A stretch of 64,000 bases of DNA from Flavobacterium hydatis (GCF_000737695.1 NZ_JPRM01000010.1:1-64000), one strand, 5' to 3'. Numbered from the stretch's first letter, positions 26,104 to 35,734 are shown. Notes: generated by a model not told the origin, from the sequence alone. Program-made: numbers and translations.

Positions 26104-27426
26104 TTATTTTTTAGAGACAAGAAATACCTGATAGCCCGCTTTCAGGGTAACTTTTGGCGTTTTTACTTTTTTGGAGAAATAGCCCGAAATGCCCTGTACA
26201 ACGCCTCTGCTCAAATCTGCCGCAACCTGCTGTCCTGCTGATTGGGTCAGCATCAGGCTCGTTCCTGAAGTCTGGCTCATATTACCTGCCATCTCAGTAA
26301 GGGCATTCATTTCAGGAGAATACGGAACGTACAAACCCTGCTGGCCGTCAAGGTCATAAATGGTTATGTCTACAGGGATAATATTACCATCGAGTTCTAT
26401 GGAAGTAATTTTCATCTGTAAACGGCCGCCCTGGAATTTAGCGATTGCCGTTAAGAGCGTTCCCTTCGGGATGGTACGTTTAGGGGTTTGGGCAGGTTCC
26501 AATAAACGAAGGCGCACTCCGCTTTCACCAATAATGGTCTGTGTTTCCTGTATGCAGGCTTTCACACTGTTTTTCGGCTGTGCAATCTGCTGTACAGATC
26601 CAGGAGTATAAAAATTCCTGTTTTTGTTTACGCTCCAATCCGCTAAAAAAGTACTATCTGAAGGCTCTCTGTACAAAGCCGAAACAGCTTTCTTTCCTAC
26701 AGGGGCGAATGCCACAAAATATTCCTTTTGCGTACTGGCAGAAGCTGTACTGCCTTTGTTGGGGGAAGCTTCACCATTATTTGTGCCTGTCGGAAGATAT
26801 TTTGCAACCATCTGATAGGACTTTTCCATGAGTGCCAGCTGGTCATCTACTGTCACGCTTTTGGGAACGTCTTTATCAGCCAGCTTTTCTTTCAGCTCAT
26901 CAAGCTGTCTGCGGAGTTCTTGCGTTTCATTATTGTCATCCTTATAAAAGGAGCCTAGCGCACTTTGAGAATTGCGGTAACTGTTTAATGCCGGATTACC
27001 TGATTTTCTCGAATTATTACCGTAACCCATGCTTTGATCTTCCTGGTCAGTGAGTGTATCCTGATTGTCTTTAGATATACTGTCCTCATTCCAGTAATCG
27101 GACAGCGTGGTCAGGGCATTACGTTTTTCCTGGTCTTTCTGTTCCAGCATTTCCTGTTCATATGCTTTCTGTTTGTCAGCCTGCATCCCGGCTTCGCTGG
27201 CCTGCGGGACGGCATCGTTAAGCCCGATATTGTCGATTTCCTTCTTGTCTGGAGATGGTTTAAATATCAGGTACATACATCCGAGAAAAACGATTCCCAT
27301 AAGTATAAATATTACCGGTTTTTTAAGCTGTTCTTTGCCGCTCTTTTTATCATCGGGCAGATTGGATGCTCTGGATTGGTCAGCTTCTTCAACCAGAACG
27401 CTGACCCTTTTTTCATTTTCTTTCAT
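26104..27426 (-). CDS. traM: conjugal transfer protein TraM (VirB10-like)
   Basis: A 440-residue protein. A single transmembrane segment at about residues 34-53 follows a short basic cytoplasmic region. Next comes a long charged, glutamine-rich periplasmic linker (~60-200), then a C-terminal beta domain (PKRTIPKGTLLTAIAKFQG) like VirB10. It would span from the inner membrane to the outer-membrane core complex. Its start overlaps the end of traL by 14 bases. Confidence 0.88.
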   Translation of the reverse strand: MKENEKRVSVLVEEADQSRASNLPDDKKSGKEQLKKPVIFILMGIVFLGCMYLIFKPSPDKKEIDNIGLNDAVPQASEAGMQADKQKAYEQEMLEQKDQEKRNALTTLSDYWNEDSISKDNQDTLTDQEDQSMGYGNNSRKSGNPALNSYRNSQSALGSFYKDDNNETQELRRQLDELKEKLADKDVPKSVTVDDQLALMEKSYQMVAKYLPTGTNNGEASPNKGSTASASTQKEYFVAFAPVGKKAVSALYREPSDSTFLADWSVNKNRNFYTPGSVQQIAQPKNSVKACIQETQTIIGESGVRLRLLEPAQTPKRTIPKGTLLTAIAKFQGGRLQMKITSIELDGNIIPVDITIYDLDGQQGLYVPYSPEMNALTEMAGNMSQTSGTSLMLTQSAGQQVAADLSRGVVQGISGYFSKKVKTPKVTLKAGYQVFLVSKK

Positions 27427-27697
27427 AAATCTTTTCTTTTAATTTTGTTGATAATGTGTCCAATTGGGAGGCAGGACTTTCTTTTTTACGGACAGGGTTG
27501 TCAATATGCTCGATGACCATCCTGTTATCAGATTTTGCCGTGTCGTAGCACACTTTTAAAATAACCACGGCGGTAAGCAGCAGGTACACTAAAAAAAGGC
27601 AGAGCGTATATCTTCGCTGTCTGTCTAAGGATAAGGCCCGCCAGCTTTTGTCCTGTTTGTCGAACCACTTGTCTATATTTATTCTTATTGTTTTCAT
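27413..27697 (-). CDS. traL: conjugal transfer protein TraL (DUF3989)
   Basis: A 94-residue membrane protein: a basic N-terminal cytoplasmic part, one transmembrane helix near residues 28-48 (YTLCLFLVYLLLTAVVILKV) and a charged tail. Position immediately before traM and size fit TraL of CTnDOT-type systems. It is probably a small inner-membrane component of the channel. Confidence 0.75.
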   Translation of the reverse strand: MKTIRINIDKWFDKQDKSWRALSLDRQRRYTLCLFLVYLLLTAVVILKVCYDTAKSDNRMVIEHIDNPVRKKESPASQLDTLSTKLKEKIYERK

Positions 27698-27717
27698 ACT
27701 TTAAAGATTATGGGTTA

Positions 27718-28155
27718 TCACATTCTAAACCCTCTTTTTCGCGGAGCAATCTCTTCCTTAGGTTTTTCTGACACTTGGGCAATAGCCTCCTTTATTGTCG
27801 GAACCGGACTTGCTGGAAGGTTTGTCAGTTTAGATTCCTTCATTAAATGCCCGTAGCGGTCTGTTCTTTTTAAATACATTTCTGTATCCCCTAAATCGAA
27901 TTTCCCGTTCTCGTATCTTACCCGCATATTGCACTCAACCTTTGGCCTGTCTTCGCCATTCCATTCGAGGTAGGTAGATAAATGCAGATAATTCGTTGAT
28001 GATGGAGCATTAGTACCATTTTCCCAAGTATGTAAAAATCCACTGATGCTATCCTTTAGTTTTCCTGGATAACAGCCCTCCGTATGGAAATAACCGTCAT
28101 ACCCCTTATCAGTCAAGGTTTTTACCAGTGCGTCCAAATCAAGTAAAAGTTTCAT
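27718..28155 (-). CDS. hypothetical protein inside the tra operon
   Basis: A 145-residue soluble protein lying between traK and traL, with spacings of 12 and 20 bases, so it is in the operon. It has a YDGYFHTEGCYPGKL segment, a strand-rich centre and a basic C terminus ending KRGFRM. The canonical CTnDOT operon has no gene of this kind here, so it may be a lineage-specific addition. I do not recognise a domain. Confidence 0.65.
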   Translation of the reverse strand: MKLLLDLDALVKTLTDKGYDGYFHTEGCYPGKLKDSISGFLHTWENGTNAPSSTNYLHLSTYLEWNGEDRPKVECNMRVRYENGKFDLGDTEMYLKRTDRYGHLMKESKLTNLPASPVPTIKEAIAQVSEKPKEEIAPRKRGFRM

Positions 28156-28167
28156 ATCCCTTAATTT

Positions 28168-28791
28168 TTAGCGTTCAATGACTTCTATGTCCTTATTTTC
28201 CACCACGGAAAATTTTTCGATATTGAAGCCCTGCGGGTTATTATCCGAGCGGACGGAGTTAACCAGAAAACAGGACGTAACAAGGTTACGTTTTGTCACA
28301 TTGCTCGAACGGATGATAAACTGTTTGGCATAGGTGTGCACAGCATACGGATACTTTTCAAAATTGCAGGCGACGCTGTCAATTTCGATACGCTGCTGTA
28401 CATTGCCCGATATGATACGGTTGTAATATCCTTTTTCCGAAAGGTCTTTGTAATAATCAAAGGCACTTTTATCGGCAAGATTAAATGCCCTTTTCATGTT
28501 ACTCTCAATGGCATTTTTATCCGGAGCGAGCGTAAAGAACAGTTCGTGGAAGCGCCTTACGTGTTCCCTTGCTTCCACAGGACGGTTGATTGACGCATCT
28601 TGCGCCAGTGCCAGCATGAGTGATTTGCCATTGTCCAGCACATATATTTTTTGTCGCTGCTGTTCAGCAAAACTGTAAGATTTCCACACGGCATATCCTG
28701 CAATGCCTGTGCAGAGCACGGCAAACACAATAGCATATAATCTTATCTGCCTGAAACTGTTTTCGATATTTCTTAGCGTTTTAAATTCCAT
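28168..28791 (-). CDS. traK: conjugal transfer protein TraK (VirB8-like)
   Basis: A 207-residue protein with a short cytoplasmic N terminus, one transmembrane helix at about residues 17-35 and a periplasmic domain; this topology and the position between traJ and traL identify TraK. It begins MEFKTLRNIENSFRQIRLYA, characteristic of the family. It is considered the VirB8-like inner-membrane assembly factor. Confidence 0.88.
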   Translation of the reverse strand: MEFKTLRNIENSFRQIRLYAIVFAVLCTGIAGYAVWKSYSFAEQQRQKIYVLDNGKSLMLALAQDASINRPVEAREHVRRFHELFFTLAPDKNAIESNMKRAFNLADKSAFDYYKDLSEKGYYNRIISGNVQQRIEIDSVACNFEKYPYAVHTYAKQFIIRSSNVTKRNLVTSCFLVNSVRSDNNPQGFNIEKFSVVENKDIEVIER

Positions 28792-28812
28792 TTTCTTAAA
28801 TAATTAGTTAAT

Positions 28813-29808
28813 TTATTTGCTCATCAGCCTGCCGCCGATATTTCCTGCTGCTGAACCGGCTCCCGCTCCGGTAACATTTCCTACTTTCATCGCTGTCTGA
28901 TTTACATTTCGGGTAAAGTTCCCAGCTCCGCCGGCCTGGATAATCCAGCCTGTTACTGTTGGAATAGTGAAGTAACCCACAATTCCTATAATCATAAATA
29001 TGATATACACGGTATTTGAAGTGTCGGGAATGAATGTCGGATCAGACAGCATTTCAATGTCACGTTCTAGTATCAGGGATTGAATCCTGGCCAGCATCGA
29101 GCTAAAGAGGTCCGCTACAGGAAGCCAGAGGTAGACACTTATATATCGTGTGAACCACTGATTAAGCGTAGACTGAAAACCATCCCACACGGAAATAGCA
29201 AATGCAATCGGGCCAAGTATGGAAAGGACGATAAGAAAAAATGTCCTGATGGTATCGATCACCAATGCCGCCGCCTGAAACAATACTTCCAAAAGATTAC
29301 GGAACCATTCTTTCATGGCTTTCTCAATCTTATACTCCTGACGATCCATGTACATACCTGCCATTGTCCCAATGTCTGAGGGCGACCAGCCGAGTTCATC
29401 CAGCTTCTTGTCGAACTCTTCATCTGAAACCATATAGGCAGTTTCGGGATTTCGTACCATTGCTTCGTATTCCAATTGGTCTTTCTGCTGCTGTAGTTTG
29501 TTCAGGTCAAGCACCTGGTCTTCGAGTATAGCATGCGTTCCTGTAACTATTGGGCTTAATACCGCATTTACGGTTCCAAGGACAATCGTGGGAAAAAACA
29601 TGATACATAATCCCAAGGCAAAAGGGCGCAGCAGTGGAAACATATCGATAGGTTCAGCACGGCTTAACGCCTGCCAGACCTTTAATGCTACATAGAACAG
29701 CGCGCCCAGTCCGGCCAGACCTTTAGCTACCGCTGCCATATCACCTGCAAGCGGCATCATGTCATCGTAGAGCGAACGCAGGACTTCGTGAAGATTATTC
29801 CATTCCAT
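28813..29808 (-). CDS. traJ: conjugal transfer protein TraJ (VirB6-like)
   Basis: A 331-residue polytopic membrane protein. Hydrophobic segments occur near residues 30-45, 60-90, 175-200 and 260-290; the C terminus is glycine-rich (GAGAGSAAGNIGGRLMSK). It matches TraJ in order and size and is the VirB6-like polytopic core component of the channel. Confidence 0.88.
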   Translation of the reverse strand: MEWNNLHEVLRSLYDDMMPLAGDMAAVAKGLAGLGALFYVALKVWQALSRAEPIDMFPLLRPFALGLCIMFFPTIVLGTVNAVLSPIVTGTHAILEDQVLDLNKLQQQKDQLEYEAMVRNPETAYMVSDEEFDKKLDELGWSPSDIGTMAGMYMDRQEYKIEKAMKEWFRNLLEVLFQAAALVIDTIRTFFLIVLSILGPIAFAISVWDGFQSTLNQWFTRYISVYLWLPVADLFSSMLARIQSLILERDIEMLSDPTFIPDTSNTVYIIFMIIGIVGYFTIPTVTGWIIQAGGAGNFTRNVNQTAMKVGNVTGAGAGSAAGNIGGRLMSK

Positions 29809-29811
29809 CCT

Positions 29812-30444
29812 TTACCAGTATTTTTGATTGGAAGTCCCATAGAGTTCAAGTACGCGCTTAGCGTCATTTTTCTTTTTTGCTCTCAGGTAGCTGACAGAAA
29901 TATTCTTGCTGGTATAGTAGCGTACAAGACTGTGATACTCTTTGACTTCTTTATAAACTCGGTCGATAACGTCCATGCGCTCTTTGTCATTTAGAGAAAG
30001 ATTCGATGCGGTTACTATCTGCTTGAGTTCCTTCAGAAGTTCAGTACTCTCATTGAGCAGTGCAGAATAACCGTTTCCAATAGCCGCAAGTTCCTGCGGT
30101 GTAAAATTGGGATCGTTCATCATTTTGCCGAAATTGGTAACATACATCTCCGATACGTCCCCAACCAAAAGCACGGTCTGCTGCACTTTACGGGCATCTT
30201 TCACAAGGTTGCTTACGGCTTTGAGTTTGTCGTAATACTCTTTTCCCTGATTGTACACTTTCTCCACCTCCTTGAAATTTTTAACAACATTGGATACCGT
30301 AGATGAAGTCTGTACGATTTCATTAGCGCTGTTGAGGATACCTGAAGCCAGGTTCGTAGGATCTGTAACCACCCACTGGGCTTTTACCGAGGGCGCTGCG
30401 GCAAGCATAATTGCTGCATACACCATGAAAATTAGTTTTTTCAT
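29812..30444 (-). CDS. traI: DUF4141 conjugal transfer protein (TraI-like)
   Basis: A 210-residue exported protein: signal peptide (MKKLIFMVYAAIMLAAAPSV, cleavage after KA near residue 22), then a helical body with repeated amphipathic segments (QTSSTVSNVVKNFKEVEKVY). This DUF4141 family lies between TraG and TraJ and is comparable to VirB5-like pilus-associated proteins. It starts 29 bases after the traG stop. Confidence 0.82.
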   Translation of the reverse strand: MKKLIFMVYAAIMLAAAPSVKAQWVVTDPTNLASGILNSANEIVQTSSTVSNVVKNFKEVEKVYNQGKEYYDKLKAVSNLVKDARKVQQTVLLVGDVSEMYVTNFGKMMNDPNFTPQELAAIGNGYSALLNESTELLKELKQIVTASNLSLNDKERMDVIDRVYKEVKEYHSLVRYYTSKNISVSYLRAKKKNDAKRVLELYGTSNQKYW

Positions 30445-30473
30445 TTTTCTTAAATTTAAATTGTTAATTATTA

Positions 30474-32978
30474 TTACTGATTTGCTTTCTCGCGCCTCTG
30501 CATAGCAATATGCTTGATGGCGAGTTCCATATTGCCGTCCAATTCTGATGCGAGCTGCATCACTTCCATTTTTTCTGTTTCTTCCGTGGTATAGGCGAGA
30601 TATTCCTCAAGGCTCACTTCTGTTGCATACACCGCTGAATCCGTACCACCGAGGCCTATCCATACTTCCTTGTAAAGGCGCGAAGCATCATTATTCATAT
30701 TGATAGAAAGTACCTGTGCCTTTTCCTTATCGGTTAGACCGAGCATCGCCTGAATGTCATCGAACTTGTTCATGTACTTGCGCTGGTCCAGCAGGATTTT
30801 GCAGTCGGAGTTGTTGATAATACTTTCTTTTACAATAGGAGATTGGATGATATCATCCACTTCCTGCGTAACGACTATTGCCTCGCCAAAGAATTTCCTA
30901 ACCGTCTTAAAAAGATACTTTATGTATTCCGCCATTCCTTCCTTGGCAATGGCTTTCCAGGCCTCTTCAATGAGGATGAGCTTACGGATACCTTTGAGCC
31001 TTCTCATCTTATTTATAAAGACCTCCATAATGATGATGGTCACGATGGGAAAAAGAATTTTGTGGTCTTTAATGGCATCAATCTCAAAAACGATGAATCG
31101 CTTGGAAAGCAGGTCTAACTGCTTATCGGAATTGAGCAGGTAATCGTACTCTCCGCCTTTGTAATAAGGTTCCAGAACATTGAGGAAATTGGCAATATCA
31201 AAATCTTTTTCCCTAACTTGTTTTTCCTGAAGTACTCGGCGGTAATGGCCCTGAACATATTCATAAAAGCCATTGAAAGACGGATATACCTCATCATGTT
31301 TAATGCGTTCGATATAGCCGCTGACGGCATTGGACAAAGCCACTTCTTCAGATCTTGTGGGTGGCTCGTCATCCCGTTTCCAAAGGGTAAGAATGAGTGT
31401 TTTGACACTTTCCCTTTTTTCAATGTCAAATACTCCATCATCTGTGTAGAAAGGGTTAAAGGCAATGGGATTGTCCTCTGTATAGGTAAAATATACCCCG
31501 TCTTCTCCTTTGGTTTTGCCTTTTATCAGCTCACATAGTCCTTGATAGGAATTACCTGTATCGACCAGCAACACGTGTGCGCCCTGCTCGTAATATTGCC
31601 TGACCATATGGTTAGTGAAAAAAGATTTACCGCTTCCTGACGGACCCAAAATAAATTTGTTTCGGTTGGTGATAATCCCACGCTTCATCGGCAAATCAGA
31701 AATATCCAGATGAATGGGTTTGCCTGTAAGCCGATCTGCCATTTTAATACCGAACGGTGATGGCGAATTGTGGTAATTCGTTTCTTCGGTAAAGAAACAG
31801 AGCGCAGGTTCAATGAATGTGTAAAAACTTTCCTCGCTTGGAAAATCACCTGCATTTCCAGGCATTCCAGCCCAATACAGCGTAGCCACATCGGTGGTAT
31901 TGTGTCGTGGCTTGCATTCCATTAGCGCCAGTGCACTCCCGCTATCATTTTTTAGCTGTTTCAGTTCTGCCGGATCATCCGACCATGCCATAATGTTGAA
32001 GTGTGCCCTAATAGAAGAAAGACCAAATGAATGTGCTTCGTTCAGGTATTTTTCTATCCACTCTTTGTTGATCTGGTTGGCACGGCTGTAACGGGCCAGA
32101 GAGTGCATATTTCTCGCTGATTTTTCAAACTTCTGAAGGCTCTCTTCGCTGTTATCCAAAAACAGATATTGGTTGTAAATGTGATTGCAGCTCAGCAAGA
32201 GTCCAACAGGTGCAGCAAATGACAGTCTGCAGTCGCTTCGGTCTGTAGAAAGTTTTTCATAACGGGTATCTGCCGAAACGGTTCCGGGCAGGTCATCCGT
32301 ATCGGACAAGGTATGCAGGCACAGCCTTTTGTTTCCGATACGAACCTCTTCAGCGCCCAATACAATATCCTGCATCGGTGTCGCGGCTTCTCTGGAAAGC
32401 GTTAGGTATTGTTCTAGTAATCCCTGCTTTTCATCTGTACCAACAATGTCTTCTTCGCTCAGGCGGTTCAGCTTGATAAGTCCGCTGTCGTTAATGATAC
32501 GCTCAAACTGTGCGACGGCTTCCATAAAACGATGAATCGCTTCCTTGTCCCTGATTTCCTTTGGTATGAGCGAACCTTTGCATAGCGAGGAGAAATTGCT
32601 CTGCATCCGCATCCTTTCCTTAGTGGTCTTGGTCAGAAAGAGGTAGCAGTAATGATTCAGGAACGGACGCTCATTAAAATGACGCTGGTAGGATTTCGCC
32701 AAAAAACTTTGGTCATCCTTTGCCAAATCAGGGGCATAGTTTTCCTTGATATACCAATCCTGTTTGTGGATTACCGTAAAATCAGGCAAAGTCTTGATAG
32801 CCTTGTGCCAAGCGGAATGAATGGCTTCATATTCCGCAGACGCAACTGTAAAGAGTTCCGGCAAACGCACCTCAAAGCAAGCCGTAATATCTGCATCTTT
32901 TGACAGGATGCAGTTGTTCTCTACTGCCAGCAATGGAAATTTATTTTCCAGCGTTGTTGTCTTTGCTGTGTTTCTCAT
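30474..32978 (-). CDS. traG: conjugal transfer ATPase TraG (VirB4-like)
   Basis: An 834-residue ATPase that powers assembly and substrate passage in the type IV secretion system. Walker A GPSGSGKS lies near residues 443-450 and the Walker B region LILIEEAWKAI near 665; a QEVDDI motif follows. The N-terminal half is the VirB4 membrane-associated domain. It overlaps the traF stop by 4 bases. Confidence 0.93.
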   Translation of the reverse strand: MRNTAKTTTLENKFPLLAVENNCILSKDADITACFEVRLPELFTVASAEYEAIHSAWHKAIKTLPDFTVIHKQDWYIKENYAPDLAKDDQSFLAKSYQRHFNERPFLNHYCYLFLTKTTKERMRMQSNFSSLCKGSLIPKEIRDKEAIHRFMEAVAQFERIINDSGLIKLNRLSEEDIVGTDEKQGLLEQYLTLSREAATPMQDIVLGAEEVRIGNKRLCLHTLSDTDDLPGTVSADTRYEKLSTDRSDCRLSFAAPVGLLLSCNHIYNQYLFLDNSEESLQKFEKSARNMHSLARYSRANQINKEWIEKYLNEAHSFGLSSIRAHFNIMAWSDDPAELKQLKNDSGSALALMECKPRHNTTDVATLYWAGMPGNAGDFPSEESFYTFIEPALCFFTEETNYHNSPSPFGIKMADRLTGKPIHLDISDLPMKRGIITNRNKFILGPSGSGKSFFTNHMVRQYYEQGAHVLLVDTGNSYQGLCELIKGKTKGEDGVYFTYTEDNPIAFNPFYTDDGVFDIEKRESVKTLILTLWKRDDEPPTRSEEVALSNAVSGYIERIKHDEVYPSFNGFYEYVQGHYRRVLQEKQVREKDFDIANFLNVLEPYYKGGEYDYLLNSDKQLDLLSKRFIVFEIDAIKDHKILFPIVTIIIMEVFINKMRRLKGIRKLILIEEAWKAIAKEGMAEYIKYLFKTVRKFFGEAIVVTQEVDDIIQSPIVKESIINNSDCKILLDQRKYMNKFDDIQAMLGLTDKEKAQVLSINMNNDASRLYKEVWIGLGGTDSAVYATEVSLEEYLAYTTEETEKMEVMQLASELDGNMELAIKHIAMQRREKANQ

Positions 32979-33307
32979 AAGGCATCGGGTTTAGAAGTGA
33001 TTCTTAGGTAGCGATGTACAGGCTTGCGGCAGATGATGTAGCGGGGATGCCTTTTTTTTGCGCCCACTTTCATAAGTCCGTGCTCACCGTACTTTTTATT
33101 CAGGGAGAAAGTCTGCCACACAATAAGAGAGGCGCCACCGCCTCCGAGAAACAGGCAGATGAAGGAGTTAACTCCGGCCATGTATAGTACCATGACCAGG
33201 ATAAGAGTTCCGAGCAGTCCGCCGGCAAAAATGAAAAGGTATTGTGCTTTTAGGCCCTTAAACTCTACGGTTCTCCCAATGCCCTTGTTGATGTTATAAT
33301 TACTCAT
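32975..33307 (-). CDS. traF: conjugal transfer protein TraF (VirB3-like, DUF4133)
   Basis: A 110-residue membrane protein beginning MSNYNINKGIGRTVEFKGLK, the recognisable start of the DUF4133/TraF family. Two hydrophobic segments span about residues 25-75. It is the VirB3-like partner of the TraG ATPase, and its 4-base overlap with traG supports their working together. Confidence 0.9.
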   Translation of the reverse strand: MSNYNINKGIGRTVEFKGLKAQYLFIFAGGLLGTLILVMVLYMAGVNSFICLFLGGGGASLIVWQTFSLNKKYGEHGLMKVGAKKRHPRYIICRKPVHRYLRITSKPDAL

Positions 33308-33319
33308 AAGACTGTGGGA

Positions 33320-33625
33320 TTAAAGGAAGAATGAGCGAAGGATGGTTGCAGCTACTATTAGGAAGATACACGCACCGAACCAGCTTGCTGCGGTTTTGCT
33401 TGTATCGGGATCGCCGCTGCTGAATTTGTTATATACCTTAACACCTCCGATAAGGCCTACCACGGCTCCGATGGCATAAATAAGCTGCGTGGCGGGATCG
33501 AAATACGAGGTTACCATCTGCGTGGCTTCATTGATACCCGCCGTACCATTTCCCTGTGCCAGAGCACCTAAACCTGTCAGCATTGCCACTGCTGCCAACA
33601 GGATTTTTTTTGTTTGTTTTTCCAT
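33320..33625 (-). CDS. traE: conjugal transfer protein TraE (VirB2-like, DUF4134)
   Basis: A small (101-residue) pilin-like membrane protein: basic start MEKQTKK, a signal/transmembrane segment, and two further hydrophobic stretches (LIYAIGAVVGLIGGVKVYNK). The frame is open further upstream to 33658, but the ATG at 33625 gives the proper signal peptide. It is the first gene of the core channel operon, with a candidate promoter upstream. Confidence 0.88.
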   Translation of the reverse strand: MEKQTKKILLAAVAMLTGLGALAQGNGTAGINEATQMVTSYFDPATQLIYAIGAVVGLIGGVKVYNKFSSGDPDTSKTAASWFGACIFLIVAATILRSFFL

Positions 33626-33677
33626 GATTAAAAACTTTAATTGTTTCTGATTTCCCACACTTTGCGGGCGTTCAGTA

Positions 33678-33685
33678 CAAAGATG
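33678..33685 (-). promoter_or_regulatory. weak candidate -7 box for the traE-traQ operon
   Basis: On the minus strand CATCTTTG has one mismatch to TAnnTTTG and lies 53 bases before the traE start. A clear -33 TTG at normal spacing is not evident. Placement upstream of the first channel gene and after a terminator supports a promoter in this stretch. Confidence 0.3.
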
Positions 33686-33772
33686 TTATGGAAATCAAGG
33701 CGTCATAACAATATGGCAGTCAGTGGAATTACTTGGCTAACTTTGGCATTATTGAAGATATTTAAGCATAAA

Positions 33773-33805
33773 AAAACGCCAGACTTTTTTACAGTCTGGC
33801 GTTTT
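33773..33805 (-). terminator. strong terminator between two tra transcription units
   Basis: A 13-bp perfect stem (AAAACGCCAGACT with its complement) and a 7-base loop are flanked by A and T runs on both sides. It sits 18 bases beyond the stop of the 273-residue ICE protein and could terminate in both directions. It separates traA/traD and associated genes from the traE operon. Confidence 0.85.
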
Positions 33806-33822
33806 GTTCTCGGAGTTCCGAC

Positions 33823-34644
33823 TTACATTTTTCGTCCTTTAGGTTTGCTTATATCCGGTTGTGCAAGCAGCTGTTTTTCGTTGGCTTTTTGGTGGTTCTT
33901 TTCGGTTTTGAGGTTGCTTTCAATCAAATCAGGAAGAAAGGTTTTTTTCCACGGAATAGGCTTCGCCCTAAACTTTAATTTCAAACCGTGCTTTGCAAGT
34001 CCTTGCGTAAGTTCAAATCCGTGTTGCCTGTTCCATCCAATTCTGTCAAGCAATCTTTCAGAGGGAAACCGCACAGCTATTAAATCTTTGGGAAGCTCCT
34101 TGATATTCTGATAGTCGGGCTCTTCGAATTCGTGGGTGTTAGGATTATAAGGTATGGTATAGGTTCTTTTGTCTTCATCGTAGTAGTTTTCGATATCCGA
34201 GAGCACAATACCTTTAGAAAGGAAATCATCTTTTGGTCGGAGCATATCCATTCGGATATCAACGTAGAATGTATGTCCTGCAATATCCATCGTTGGCAAT
34301 ATTCCTTTATTTACACGCATATCAAAAGTTTTTTGATCTACCATTAGCTCAAAATCAGATTTACCCTTTACCTCTTCTTGTGCATAATTATATTGGGCAG
34401 CCATTCCTTGCGGATCAAGTGCCACAAATTCAGAAATCTTAACTGTTATACATTCACGGTCAAACATAGATGGAAGATTTTTATTTTTCAGGCTGTAGTC
34501 AAAAGTATAACCATCTCCGACATCACGCATATTTTCAAATGCAATGATATTTGTCGGGTCAGCCTTTTCCCTGAGTTCAAGTTTGGATACATCTACAATA
34601 AAGTCGGTACCTTCAATATTTATGACTGGCAGCTCTCTTTCCAT
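33823..34644 (-). CDS. conserved ICE hypothetical protein with KGRKM tail
   Basis: A 273-residue soluble protein (MERELPVINIEGTDFIVDVS at the start) between traD and the traE terminator. It has repeated strand-rich segments of the form (N/D)-I-x-G-T/H-x-F-x-V-D (near residues 9-19 and 120-130), suggesting two related domains. The C terminus is basic and ends PKGRKM, nearly the same as the end of the DUF3945 protein at 53856-55310. I do not know its function; it may be a DNA-processing or co-transferred protein. Confidence 0.65.
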   Translation of the reverse strand: MERELPVINIEGTDFIVDVSKLELREKADPTNIIAFENMRDVGDGYTFDYSLKNKNLPSMFDRECITVKISEFVALDPQGMAAQYNYAQEEVKGKSDFELMVDQKTFDMRVNKGILPTMDIAGHTFYVDIRMDMLRPKDDFLSKGIVLSDIENYYDEDKRTYTIPYNPNTHEFEEPDYQNIKELPKDLIAVRFPSERLLDRIGWNRQHGFELTQGLAKHGLKLKFRAKPIPWKKTFLPDLIESNLKTEKNHQKANEKQLLAQPDISKPKGRKM

Positions 34645-34690
34645 GATATTCTGTGTTTTTTATTAAACAATAAAGGGGAGTATTGCCCTT

Positions 34691-35326
34691 TCAAACAAAC
34701 TCCCCAATATCAAAATCACCCAAATCATTTTTCCGCAAAGTGGAAGAACCGGAATCAGCTTCAGAGAGACTGCTGTCCAACAGCATGGCTATTTTTCTTG
34801 AAGCACCCTCTATGGAATTTTCCAGAAGGCTGAATAATTCAGTACCCTGTAATTTTTGAACTATTGCAATTGCCGTTTCTTTTTGGGCTTGCTCCAATTT
34901 TTCTTTTTGGAGTAACACCCCTACGGAGCTTAGTTCATCATAGGTAACCCCTTGGGCAAGACTGTCATCACCTGAGGATATTCCGTACCTGTTCCATTCT
35001 TCTTCTTCCTGTTCAAAATCAGGCATATTACTGAAAACTTCGTCCAGCTCTTCCTGCGGAATTTGAATACCTACGTTTTCATTTTTGTCGTATTCAATGT
35101 CTAAATTATAGGGATTTATCTCTGTTTCCTCAATTTGGCTCTCAGTGGCATTGTTTGGAATTGAAAGGCTTCTTACAGGCTTGGGCTGACCCATAATATC
35201 CGGCAGGTTTGGGTTAACTTTTTCCTGTTTCGGCTGCTGTTGCTCCGACCTTTTCTTAATGACAATCTTGTCCTGCAAAAGCAGGACAATGACTATCAGC
35301 AGGCATATCACAATTACATTTTCCAT
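34691..35326 (-). CDS. traD: conjugal transfer protein TraD-like
   Basis: A 211-residue protein: an N-terminal hydrophobic helix (residues 3-17, VIVICLLIVIVLLL) anchors it in the membrane, followed by a long acidic, low-complexity middle and a helical C-terminal part (KEKLEQAQKETAIAIVQKLQ). It is called TraD from its place directly after the DUF3408 and ParA genes. Its role in transfer is not well defined. Confidence 0.65.
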   Translation of the reverse strand: MENVIVICLLIVIVLLLQDKIVIKKRSEQQQPKQEKVNPNLPDIMGQPKPVRSLSIPNNATESQIEETEINPYNLDIEYDKNENVGIQIPQEELDEVFSNMPDFEQEEEEWNRYGISSGDDSLAQGVTYDELSSVGVLLQKEKLEQAQKETAIAIVQKLQGTELFSLLENSIEGASRKIAMLLDSSLSEADSGSSTLRKNDLGDFDIGEFV

Positions 35327-35329
35327 AGC

Positions 35330-35734
35330 TTATAAAATGGGTTTAAAACGTTCGTTGAAATAATCAGTAATATCATCCCCAAACTCCTTAAAGTGATGTT
35401 CAAGGATGTTGTCAATATATGAGTACAGTGTTGTCTTTTCTTCCCTCGTTAATTGCACAATGCGGATTAACCTTTCGTGATATTCGGGACGTATATAAAC
35501 AACTTTTCCATTACGACCTGAAGGAAACCGGTTGACCATAAATATCTCCTCATAATCCACCTTCTTTGAAGAAGCAGTGCGGACTTTTTCTTTTGGCTTT
35601 GGTTCCTTTTGTATTTCTTTTTGATGATTAGCTTCGGGTACAGTAGAAGACTTATTACCACTCATGATGTTCATGATTAACTCCTCATCAACAGCAGGTT
35701 TATCAAAGTCTTTTCTTCTTTTATCTATGGACAT
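35330..35734 (-). CDS. DUF3408 protein (TraB/TraC-like)
   Basis: A 134-residue protein with a basic, disordered N terminus and a C-terminal segment typical of DUF3408: VVYIRPEYHERLIRIVQLT then YSYIDNILEHHF, resembling a ribbon-helix-helix DNA-binding fold. It lies 11 bases after the ParA gene, a pairing reminiscent of ParA with a small DNA-binding partner. It may act at a centromere-like site or in transfer control. Confidence 0.75.
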   Translation of the reverse strand: MSIDKRRKDFDKPAVDEELIMNIMSGNKSSTVPEANHQKEIQKEPKPKEKVRTASSKKVDYEEIFMVNRFPSGRNGKVVYIRPEYHERLIRIVQLTREEKTTLYSYIDNILEHHFKEFGDDITDYFNERFKPIL

